DNA of 64,000 bases from Sialis fuliginosa (lineage: Eukaryota; Arthropoda; Insecta; Megaloptera; Sialidae), in assembly GCA_961205875.1 (NCBI GenBank), contig OY540816.1, forward strand, positions 4,288,701 to 4,352,700. Direction: 5' to 3'. Numbering within the stretch: the first letter of the stretch is position 1; each line of letters opens with the position of its first letter. A program made the translations under genes and the position numbers. Positions 1-10,600 of the stretch are shown piece by piece. The notes under the pieces were generated by a model, which was given only the letters and a program-made list of their open reading frames with translations, made no database searches and was not told the DNA's origin.

Positions 1-199
1 GTAAGAGTTATATCCCGTTGCCATGAAAACACAATTAACAATGATTATCTTTTATTATCTCTATAGTATTAATTATCATATTTTTTTATAATGTCGTATT
101 CGATTCCAAGTGCATCATTGATACTATCGATATCTACATAATCAGTTATTTATCATTGCAATTTAAATAAGTGCATTGTATATACAAATCATCGTTGGG

Positions 200-450
200 C
201 ACAAGTTACGATACATGACTTTATTTGGATTTTGATTTGTCGATCTCCATCGCAACCAGTCTCTGGTGGCGAAGCTGGGAGTTCTAATGTTAGATAAAAT
301 AAGAACTTGATGCCCGCCGCATCTGATGGAAAATCTGAAGGTTATTTTAAATTAAAAGAGGAATCAATTTCGACAAAGTTGCATTTTAAACTATTTTTAT
401 ATTAAACGTATAATACTGTAAATTGTTTTTATAATGAACATTTAATAAAA
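200..450 (+). other. Possible 3' terminal exon/UTR of an upstream gene
   Basis: The window opens with a sequence that would be a good splice donor (GTAAGAGT). Around 240-330 base composition is clearly more GC-rich than its surroundings and short open frames end at TAA near 276 and 297. An AATAAA-type signal lies near 442-448. No protein family is recognised and no convincing acceptor was found. This is an inference only. Confidence 0.15.
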
Positions 451-454
451 AATA

Positions 455-498
455 CGGACAAGTGCGAGTAGAACTCGCGCCTTGAAGGTTCCGTACTG
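455..498 (+). repeat. Fragment of a dispersed repeat end (GTGCGAGT/ACTCGCGC type)
   Basis: A short stretch with ACAAGTGCGAGTAGAACTCG followed by a GGTTCCGTA-like end. It resembles the terminal part of the GGCCAAGTGCGTG repeats at 29765, 36425 and 44415 in this window, and sequence of this style is common in insect genomes. Confidence 0.4.
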
Positions 499-662
499 TT
501 ATATAACATTTAATTATTGACAATAGTTAGTTACGTAAACAACGGACCCAATTCTTAAAGCGTCTTTACGCAGCGATATGAAAGAAACCGCAAAATTAAG
601 TTTGTCACGTAATAATTCTACATAGAATTAAAAATTAATCATTTTCGGATTACTTCCATTTA

Positions 663-1023
663 GACCGGGAGCCATCAACCCCCAAAACATACATCATCGA
701 GTTTCGGATTGAATTATATGCCAAATTAAAGCTATAACAATGTACTTTTTAAATCTTTCGGTCGGCCAGCTCATATCTTGGCAGGTAATGCAGACCGACC
801 AAAAGAGGGGGGTTATTTTAAGGGCACTTTTACGTCATCGAGTTTCAGGCTGAATTATATGCCAAATTAAAGGTATAACAATGTACTTTTAAGCACATAA
901 CTGGACAAGATATGCCTCAGCCGACCAGCATTTGTTTTACCTACTGTAGAAAAACTATCCGAATATAAATAATTCAGCCCGAAACTCGATGACGTATGTT
1001 TTGGGGGTTGATGGCTCCCGGTC
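663..1023. mobile_element. MITE with about 55-bp inverted termini and TA flanks
   Basis: The left terminus GACCGGGAGCCATCAACCCC is repeated in reverse complement at the right end, continuing for about 55 bases with very few differences. TA dinucleotides flank both ends, as for Tc/mariner-type insertions. A block of about 75 bases (677-750) recurs inside at 832-887. No coding sequence. Confidence 0.7.
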
Positions 1024-1099
1024 TATTTATCTGTGCTATGAAACCTTTATTTGTGTCAAATTTCAAGATTCTAGGTTCATGGGAAGTGCCCTATATAGG

Positions 1100-1735
1100 C
1101 AGTGCCGGATTAAGTCAGCGCGGAGCCTGTAGCAATGTTATAAAGAGGCCATTGGCATGGAGTTACTAGGGTTGAGGGGGTGACTCTCGGAAATCGATAA
1201 TCCCCCCCCCCCCTCCCCACCGAAAATAGTCAATAGGTTTTATTTTTGTGTGCATTAGGCAAGTATCACCTCCTGTGAATTTTTTACGACAGAAAAAATA
1301 TCAGTGGACTTTATTTTTTTAATAAATTGGACGGTTATCACCCCTTATAGATTTGACAATGACAAAAAAAAATCAGTTTATTCAATTTATTAGACATTTT
1401 ACCCCTTGGAAGCTCTAAATACCTAAAAAAAGAAGGTAAATAGGTTTGATTTTATTAACAAATGAGACAGATGTCACCCGGGGCATTTAATGAGGGCAAA
1501 TTTAGAAAAATCGATTCAAAAATCAAAGATCGGAGTTTTAAAAATCGATTTTTCGATTAAATAAAATCGAGTTTGTAAACCCTAAAGTTAAATTATTAAT
1601 TACTGTAGATTTGGACACCCCGTATTAATCATTGGACGGTAGATAATAAATCCAATAAGTGATATTTTTCCGAAAAGCCGCGGGCCCCCCAGAGACGCGG
1701 GGCCCGTAGCATTTGCTACTTTATTCTAAAGTAAA
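1100..1735 (+). mobile_element. hAT-like CAGTGCCGGATTAAG element, copy 1
   Basis: Starts CAGTGCCGGATTAAG, then GCGGAGCCTGTAGCAA; the other end has GGGCCCGTAGCATTTGCTAC, a degenerate inverted partner. A second copy lies at 20267-21240 and shares the block near 1600-1720. A C-tract lies near 1202-1215. The right tip is missing, so no target duplication can be scored. Confidence 0.5.
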
Positions 1736-2420
1736 AATTGTGTTGAAATCTGATCATGGTGATTCAACTTCTGGACATGTAGGTAATATACATTGTTTAT
1801 TGTAAAATGCATCAGAAAGATATCTCTATCACTATGTTTCGGATTAAAAAATAGAGATGAATTAACAGCAATGTTATCGCAATGTCACTGGAAATACACA
1901 CATACTACATTTAAATGGCACGTGATAATATACAAACTGACCACTAAGAAACATTTTAATATTAAAATATAATAATGAAATGTGAATTTACAATTAATTT
2001 GGTAAAGTTAAAAGTTTTATTGTCAGAAATTATTATATTTCGTTTAAGGGGGCAGGCCCACTTTGAATTTTGAAAAAATACATTTTTTTGCATTTTCTCA
2101 AAGTAGAATATTTCAGAGTTCTCTAGTAATTAAATAAACACTAATTTTGGGCAAAAGATTGTAGCTCTCTCACAAAGAATTTCCGGACACAGGTTCACAT
2201 AAAGTTTTTTACTTAAAATTATATCTTCGATGTACTCTTAAATTTTTTTACACTAGTTGTAAATCAACCTATAGGTACAGTATAGAACAAGAATATAAAC
2301 TTATTTTGTGTAATTTGAAGCATCCGTATTATGTACAATTTTGCAGTACTTTCTTTTTTTCGATATTTTTCGAAAACAGTTGATCTTATGACAAATAAAC
2401 AAAGTATATTTTTGTGTATA

Positions 2421-3553
2421 CAGTGTGATTCAGCACTGTCGTGCCAAACTTTAACAGTACATCGAGAAAAATATTTTAAGCACAAAACATTATATAAACA
2501 TGTGTCCGGAAATTTGTCATGGGGGGGCTACAACTCTCCAAAGATTTTACTCAAAATTAGTTTTTATTTAATATCTTGAGAACCCATTGTGTTATAGTTA
2601 TAAAATTTGATACAGAGTTTAGTATTAATAAGTGTTATCTATATCCAGTATCAACCAATAGTAATTTTGACCAGGGTTGTATGGGCCCAGGAGACCCGTC
2701 GATTTTTATCCAGTGTTTTTTGTTCTTCAATTTTTTCCTGAGTTAAAAATTTGAATAAGACTGCATGAGACAAAATACACAAAACTATACTTTGCTCATT
2801 TATCATAGGATAAACAGTTTACGAGCAATATTGATGCAAAAGAAAGCATGCAGAATTTTACTTAATACGGATGCTTCAAATTAAACAAAATAAATTTATA
2901 TTCCTGTTCTTTGATTAAATGTAAGAAAAAAGTTCATGTACATATATCACCTAATACGTGTCCTCTTAGACCTATAGCCAGTTCTATTAATGTTGCAAGT
3001 AATTTACTAACATAACTAGAAAGCGATACTTAAAATGGCTATTTGTTGGTAAGGATGAATTTTTGGAGATATATTTTCATTATTTTATTGTCTTATTTTT
3101 TATCATAGAACAAGAATATAAAAATATTTTTTTGTAATTTGCAGCATCCGTATTAAGTAAAATTCTGCATCCTTTCTTTTGCATCCATATTTCTCGTAAA
3201 CGGTTTATCCTATGATAAATGCGCAATGTCTAACTCAGGAAAAAATTAGAGAACAAAAAAATACTAGATAAAAATCGATGGGCCCACTGGTCCCATACAG
3301 CCCTGATCTAAATTATAATTTTTCAATACTGGAAATCGATAACACTTATTAATACTAAACCCTGTATCAAATTTCATAACTTTAGCACAATGCGGTCTCC
3401 AGATATTAAATAAAAACTAATTTTGAATAAAATCTTTGGAGGGCTGCAGCCCCCTTACGACAAATTTCCGGACACATATTCATGTGTTTTTTGCTTAAAA
3501 TATTTTTCTTAATTTACTGTTCAAGTTTGGCACGACAGCACTGAATCACCCTG
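2421..3553. mobile_element. Foldback element, about 490-bp arms, TA flanks
   Basis: Left arm 2421-2914 and right arm 3105-3553 are reverse complements, with termini of the CAGTGTGATTCAGCACTGTC type. TA flanks both ends (2419-2420, 3554-3555). The arms contain a TGTCCGGAAA...CTACA block that recurs at 9060, 18770, 56420 and 57220. Open frames inside (including 2264-2579) are chance frames. Confidence 0.65.
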
Positions 3554-3589
3554 TATAGATGTGTATACATTTATTAATTATCATTTGTA

Positions 3590-3632
3590 TATAACGTTTC
3601 GGATTTTTTTTACAAACCATCATCAGGTATAA
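3590..3632 (-). ncRNA. Degenerate hammerhead-ribozyme-like motif
   Basis: On the minus strand CTGATGA is followed by an imperfect GG...CC stem and then CGAAAC. This matches the conserved hammerhead core, but the stems are weak. A better candidate is at 14915-14980. Confidence 0.3.
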
Positions 3633-4387
3633 AATATTATAAATATAAATATAACATAAATATGTATACTTATGTATATTTTAATATATTCAATTTATTT
3701 ATGATTACGTTTTGGGAGACACGTTGTATATTTAATTGATAAAGATAAGACGGTAATATTTAAATTTAAACTTTGATATAATTGACTGTTTATGTAATAA
3801 ATGATTAGTTAGTTATAGTAAAAGTATCAGCAGGTTAAGTTCAAATGTTGAATAAAGCATTATATTACATTATGAATCGCTTTGTAATGTTGACAGTGCG
3901 TGTATTTTAAGTGAAGGTTACTTTTTACACTTTATAGCTGCTTTATAAGGTATGTTGAAGTATTGGAAATATTTATGTGCGTGTGACGTCACTGCCCGTC
4001 TTATGTCAAATTGAAAATTTGAATTGATCTTAGACAAGGAAAGATAAAGGACAAATAACACATTACCTAGCGTTGTTACCATATCGCTCCATGAGTCATT
4101 GGCGTATCATTCAGATTTTAAAATAAATATCAATTGTTTTGAATTTATAGAATGCATTAATAATAAATGTTTTATATTGTCTTTAAAAGTATTTCAGTGA
4201 TAATTGATTTGTAATTTAAAGCATATTTGCATATTATAAATTTTCAACTGACGCCTTGGGATAATATGCATGGAAATGGGGAAACTGACATTTAAGAAAA
4301 GATGACCACCGTTAAATTTTGGTAACAAATTCATATACGGACTAGCAGTGGTTGTTATGTATCCATAATCTTTCCTAATCTAAGGAA
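3633..4387. other. AT-rich spacer, nothing recognised
   Basis: No open frame, inverted repeat or family match to other parts of the window was seen between the hammerhead-like motif and the TTAA-flanked element. Confidence 0.4.
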
Positions 4388-4391
4388 TTAA

Positions 4392-5321
4392 CCTTTTAAG
4401 GACGGGGATTCTTACATTGAAATCGACTTTTTTATTTATTATTACACAAAATCTGTACATAAAATCAATTGATTTCTTACGTGGCGTACCCGATCAAGTT
4501 GCCGGTCAGTATATCGACCAGTTCCGTCCATAACGGAAAGTCCATTGTAAAAAAATCAGTTTCGACGATTTAAGGGGGTTTTTCTACGTAATTTGATGCA
4601 CTGGATACGAAAAAAATTGTGAAAAAAATCTTGGAGGCAAACTTGACCTTTAAAATCGCATTTCAAGGTCAAATTTATTGTTGTTGTTATTTTATGATAG
4701 CTTCAAAATTGGTAAGCCCACGTTTTATGATGAGTTGAGTATGGAAAAAATATCCATATGGGTCACAAATGTAACCCCCGGTTTCGAAAAAACGGGTCGC
4801 CATCTGGCGGGTGAGCGGTGAACGACGAGGTGCACAAGCGTCTTGTTATGCGAGCTTTTTCAAATATATGCACCGCGGAGGGTTCTTTACGATTGTGTAA
4901 AATATTCGTCTGAGTAATGTATGTATTGATGTGTTTCAGGGCAACAAACAATAATAATAATAATATGTAGTAATAATAACAATAGTAAATCTTCCACAAG
5001 AAAGAAACAACCAAGTGCTAACCTGCTGGTAGGAACTAACGATAATTTTAATGTTGGGCCTTACATTCACCTTGGAGACGATTTTTGCGAGACGTAAAAC
5101 TGTTTTTTTCATGTTCAGTGCATCATAAAAAATAGGTACACTAACTGTCAAAATAGCCAAAAAAAAATTTACCTTGAAATGCGATTTTCAAGGTAAAGGG
5201 TGCCTCCTGAATCTGTTTTACTATTTTTTTCGTTTTCAGCGCATCAAATTACGTAGGAAAACATAAAATATTTTGTGTCCTATGGGTGGTCGATATTTCG
5301 ACCACTCCCGTCTTTTAAAGG
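4392..5321. mobile_element. Non-autonomous piggyBac-like element with TTAA duplication
   Basis: Perfect TTAA sits at both edges (4388-4391 and 5322-5325). Termini are CCTTTTAAGGACGGGG on the left and the near-complement CCCGTCTTTTAAAGG on the right. Longer subterminal inverted similarity follows (4560-4680 against 5160-5260, including AAGGTCA-type sequence). TTAA specificity with CC-starting ends is the piggyBac signature. It is 930 bp with an AT-rich triplet run in the middle and no transposase, so it would need enzyme in trans. Confidence 0.75.
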
Positions 5322-5738
5322 TTAATAGTTAAAAGTTAGTAATTTCCATGAATTTTGAGGGCTGACTACGTCACTAGCCGTCAACCAATAGCATGAAACT
5401 ACCCTATGAGACAACCTGTATAATTTAATAATCTTGGAACGAAACTCTACATTTTAGGCGTTGTTTCCAAATTCGACGCTAGGTTACTTTTTTCTCGTGC
5501 TTTATTTCAATAAGTATAAATGATACATAATTTTTTAAGCACCATTTTTATTGAAATTTTATCAGCTTTAAGATTTATAATTGCCTATTTCATCCTAAAA
5601 CTTACAATTCCAATGTTATTCCCAAATAACTGATTTTAGGCAGCTTTGTAAACCCCTAGAAAGATATTTATAAGATATATATATCCCCTTTCGAAGTAGG
5701 GAAAATGTCATCAACTTGTTCTATACATTGACATCTAC

Positions 5739-7318
5739 AAGAGCTGATGACATATTTTTCTGCCCGATCTGAGCACTAGGCAGACTTACGGAAATCGTTT
5801 ATTCATTTATTGTACATCATGGGAAAAATAGTCCCAACCCCCACACCCGGGGTTTAATTCCTTAGTGAACATGTAAAGAAAAAGTGTATTTTTGCCCCAA
5901 GTGAGCACTAATAAAATCACAACGGGAGTTAGTTTATGAAAAGTTAGATAGTGAAAGTGCAATGGGCAGACGCGTAGGGTGGGGATAAGGGGCAGACAGA
6001 CGCACTCAAAGATGCAGTTTTTTTTTTTAATTGTCTCATTTGATGAATTTTGGAGGGATGGCAGTTTTTGATCTGTAGATGAGCGGAAAACAAAGGCAGA
6101 CGCATAGGATGGGGATAAGGGACGGGCAGACACGCTCAAACATGCAATTTTTTAGATGAAAATTGTCTCATTTGAGCATTGCTGTATTTTATAAGGATAA
6201 TAGGTTTTGATCTATAGATGACCGAAAAAACACAGGTAGACGCGTAGTGTGGGGATAAGGGATGGGCAGATGCAATTGAATGTGTTATGCTATTTTTTTT
6301 AACTGGGTTATTTTGTAATTTTTTGTTTGCTGGAAGTTGTCCTCTCTGAATAACACATTAGTTCTTTGAAAATACATTTTTTTTACCCCCAATTAACGCG
6401 AAAAAATTTCATTAATATGAAAATCTAAAAAAAAAAATTATAAAAGGTGTAAAAAAGTAGCTGCTGAAATTTTTTTTATTATATTTTGATTATATTCTTC
6501 TTATTCTGTGTAATTAACAAAAAACAAAAAATAAATAAATAAAACAGAATAATAAAATAAAACAGAACTCTTTGAGATTTGAACCCAGGACCTTGGGACT
6601 TTTGTAAATTTATAAATTTATAAATTTCAGCAAAACGGTATTTATATCAAAAAACTACAAGGGGCATATTATTTTCTTCATATTAAAATGATTCTAAATC
6701 ATATTTGATATCATCGGTGGAATATTTAGTACCGAAGATACAATGTTTTTAAAATTTTTACCACTTTTAATTGCGTCTGCCCACCCCTTATCCCCACACT
6801 ACGCGTCTGCCTATGTTTTTTCGGTCATTTATAGATCAAAACCTGTCATCCTTAAAAAATTCAGCAATGCTCAAATGAGACAATTTTCATTTAAAAAATT
6901 GCATGTTTGAGTGCGTCTGCCCGTCCCTTATCCCCATCCTATGCGTCTGCCTTTGTTTTTTCGGTCATCTACAGATCAAAAACTGTCATCCCTCCAAAAT
7001 TCATCAAATGAGACAAATTAAAAACAAAACTGCCTCTTTGAGTGCGTCTGCCTGCCCCTTATCCCCACCTTACGCGTCTGCCCATTGCACTTTCACTATC
7101 TTACTTTTCATAAACTAACTCCCTGAAGTGATTTTATTAGTGCTTACATGGGGAAAAAAGACACTTTTTCTTTACATGTTCACTAAAGAATTAAACCCCT
7201 TTATCTCCGGGTGTGGGGGTTGGGACTATTTTTCCCATGATATACAACACATGAATAAACGATTTCCGTAAGTCTGCCTAGTGCTAAAATGGGGCAAAAA
7301 AATATGTCATCAGCTCTT
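5739..7318. mobile_element. Foldback element with about 135-bp tandem units in both arms
   Basis: Arms 5739-6290 and 6770-7318 are inverted copies starting AAGAGCTGATGACATATTT. Each arm holds about three degenerate units of about 135 bp with the phrase GCAGACGCGTAG.TGGGGATAAGG. The centre (6540-6740) is similar to 39900-40140 in another foldback and includes a tRNA box-B-like stretch near 6575. The open frames at 5807-6139 and 6903-7118 lie in mirrored arms and are not genes. Confidence 0.7.
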
Positions 7319-7401
7319 ATACTATACCAATTTCGAAAAGTATTTATTTGTTACAAAGTTGATATTATATATTTTAAAACTTGATTTTCAGTTGTTAAAC
7401 A

Positions 7402-7646
7402 ATGGAATCATCCACGAATACAACTTCATTTGACAGCAGCAGTAGTTCCATGACAAATACTGAAATGTATGGATGGATATTTGTAACGTTTTTAATGATA
7501 TTTTTTATGCTGCCGCATTTACCAAATAAGAGAAGCAGTATCAGATATCATGCAAGATATTTGTTCTACAATACACTTGTCAGTTTTGTTACTCTTATCA
7601 ATTTTCCTCTATATATTGTAAGATTTAGAGATACCAGGAACTGTTT
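7402..7646 (+). CDS. AGPAT: AGPAT copy 1, coding exon 1 (N-terminal membrane region)
   Basis: The exon encodes residues 1-81 plus two bases of codon 82 and ends at a strong donor (GTAAGTAT). The ATG follows an acceptor (TTTTCAG at 7385-7391), so the exon really starts at 7392 with a 10-base leader. A Ser/Thr-rich N terminus precedes two hydrophobic stretches. It differs at 24 of 82 residues from its partner at 36036-36280, far more than the later exons do. Confidence 0.88.
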
Positions 7647-10600
7647 GTAAGTATAAATTCTAATAATTATTTATTTATAAATATTTGAATTTGAATAAAA
7701 TAGTCCATTTTTATAAAATATTGACAACCTAATTCGAATATTGAAGTGTAAGGAAGCTACGTCATTGTTTGACTAATGTCCGGTATTATAAAGGAGCTAG
7801 CAAAATTGGCTAGTTAGCAAGCACTTTCAAGAGAGGTTTCTAACCTACCTGACAGTTCTTTTTAAGTTTCATGAAATGTTTGACAATTTTCGCGCACGTC
7901 TGGTATGTAAACACCAACGGTATTAAAACATTGGCGATATTATGAAAATTATTTTGTATTGTTAGAGTCACTAACTGTGTTACAATACGTTGAAGAATCA
8001 CTGCTCTAAATTTCATAGCTAATCCAGTATCTATGGATCACAGAATTATGTCCGGTATTATAAAGGAGCTAGCAAAATTTGCTAGCTAGCAAGCACTGGG
8101 GTATTAATTCTGTACTAGTATCTGTGGATTTGCTATGGAATTTAGAGCAGTGACACTTCAACAAATTGTAACACAGTTGGCATCTTTCACTGTACAAAAT
8201 AATTTTCATATCATCACTGTTTTAATACCGTTGGTATTTACCTACAACGCGTGCGCGAAACTTATCAAAGTCTTCAACAAACTCCAGAAGAACTGTCATA
8301 TAAGTTTGATATCTCATTTGAAAGTGCTTGCTAGCTAGCATATTTGCTAGGTCCTTTATAATACCGGACATTAATACCCCAAATTTGCTAGCTCCTTTAT
8401 AATACCGGACATACCAGTATGTTTATTTTTATTTTTTAAATCTTATCTACTGTCTTAGCAAATATATATTTAGTTCGAAATAATTGACGTAGTTATTTTT
8501 TATTAAATTAATTTTCATAAAATAATCAACAGAACTAAAATAATGATTTCTCTTTACATTTCAGAACCAATGCCAGTATTCTTAAATACATTGCAAATAT
8601 TCTTGGAATAACATATGAGTTAAGAAATGGTGAAATTCTAAGTGAAAATAACGGCTGTGTTGTTGTACTTAATCACCAGTCTACTTTAGATATCTTAGGT
8701 CAGTATTTGTCTATATCAGACGTTTAATTTTGACATCGTTTTAAATAGGCATGATGCCTAATTTTTAAAAACTATTTTATGATGATCTAACGTGTCTCTT
8801 ATTTCCAAAAAAATGCTTATTTCTGCAGGAAATAAAGGTTTAATCACAAAAATTGATCCTTTTAAAACTAATTTTGAATTTGACGCCAAAACTAGATATA
8901 ACACAAAGGGCCCACTGGCTGAACTGACCCCATATATCCCAGGTCTAAATAATCATTGATACTGGAAATCGATAACACGTATAATACTAAACCGGATATC
9001 AAATTTAAGTACTGTATCACAATGGGTTCTCAAAATATTAAATAAAAGCTAATTTGAGATAAAATCTTGAGTTTCTGTAGCTCCCTCACGAAGAGTTTCC
9101 GGACACGTTTATATGAACTTTTTTGCTTGAAATTTTTTTCTTAATAAACTTGTTCAAGTTTGTCCCACCTCACTATGGGCCAGGAGACCCTGTTCTGTGG
9201 CCAAAAGTCTACTTTCGAATTTGAGAAAACGAATTAGACCACTGAATTCAGCATTAATTGAAGTAGTTATGATGGCAATTACATGTTGATTAATCAATTC
9301 CTGTTCAAATGACAGGGGTGCAAAGTTGAAAAATGTATAAAAAAAAGTTATTTTACTGTCGTTTGTAAAATGTAATATTTATTGTAAAGTCATAAATTCC
9401 AAGCCGTATATTTAGATTATTTCATTCGTGGAAGTTCAAAAATAATTTTAAATGTCACATGAAAGCGTTATTTTCAGTTTTACTGAAGTTAAACCACATT
9501 TTTAGTATAAAAAAACAAGATTTTTCAGCAAAGCACCTGCTGCCGATTGCGAATACCGAAAGATACCGCCTTGTATTAAGTAATGAGACTCACAAATGTC
9601 TTTTCTAGGATGTGCACTTCAGCCTAGATCTGCCCCTTTTTGCCCGTTTTTATTTGCTTGACTGTGAAACTCTTCTAAACGTACAAGAATGGTACATATG
9701 TAGGTACATATTTATTTCACATTGTATAAACGAATATAGTACCTACTACGAGTGTACAAACTTTCTCTGGACCGTGAAATTTGAGGGGTGTCTTCCTTTT
9801 ATGATCTAAGCACCCATTAAGAAAATACTTTTCTAAATTCAACCCCTACGGGGGTAAAAAGGGGTGTAAAATTTTGTATGGGAAAATATTTTTTGGTTGG
9901 ATTTACTTGAAACTTAAAATGAATACTATACAAATAATGAAACTAGTATTTAAGTATTTCTCAAAATTAAACTCCTAAGGGGTGCAAGGGGGTGGAAAAG
10001 ATTATATGACGAAAAAAAAATTGTTAGTATTCACTCGAATGAAACATTGCACACATATTGTACAAGACAAATAGCATTTTCGAAAAATCAACCCCTAAGA
10101 GATGGGAGGAGGGGAGGGGGGGTTATTGGTGTTTAATTTTTAAAATTTTGATATATTTATCTACATACTTTTTGCGATATTAAGGTAAATTCGGAGAAAA
10201 TATAATAATATTCAATTAAAATAAAAATTTCAACATTCAACCCCTAATAGCGTAAGAGGTGGACGAGGGTGGGTTTTTGATATGTTTATCTGCATAGTTG
10301 CTTTAGTTATACAGGTGAATTTGGACAAAACAGTCTTCAATAAAAATAAAAATCGACACTCAACCCCTAATGGCCGGGGTAGTCAGGGGGTGAGTTTATG
10401 CAATTTTTAGTTTCATTCATAGTGTTAGAGCGAAACTTTGTTGTGGATTGTTGTAAGGAGATTACTTGTATTTAGATTGTTATTTGTTTACACCGCGTGC
10501 TTATAAAATTAATTTTATTTAAATTGGATAACTTTTGTAATATATTGATCGCCATATTGTATCCGCCATTTTAAATTTTTAAATTTTTATAATAAAATTG

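Noticed and set aside
5807-7118. Cys/Pro-rich frames (110 and 71 residues) with repeated LSPSYAS-like phrases
   Set aside because: They come from about 135-bp tandem units in a foldback and appear in mirrored form.
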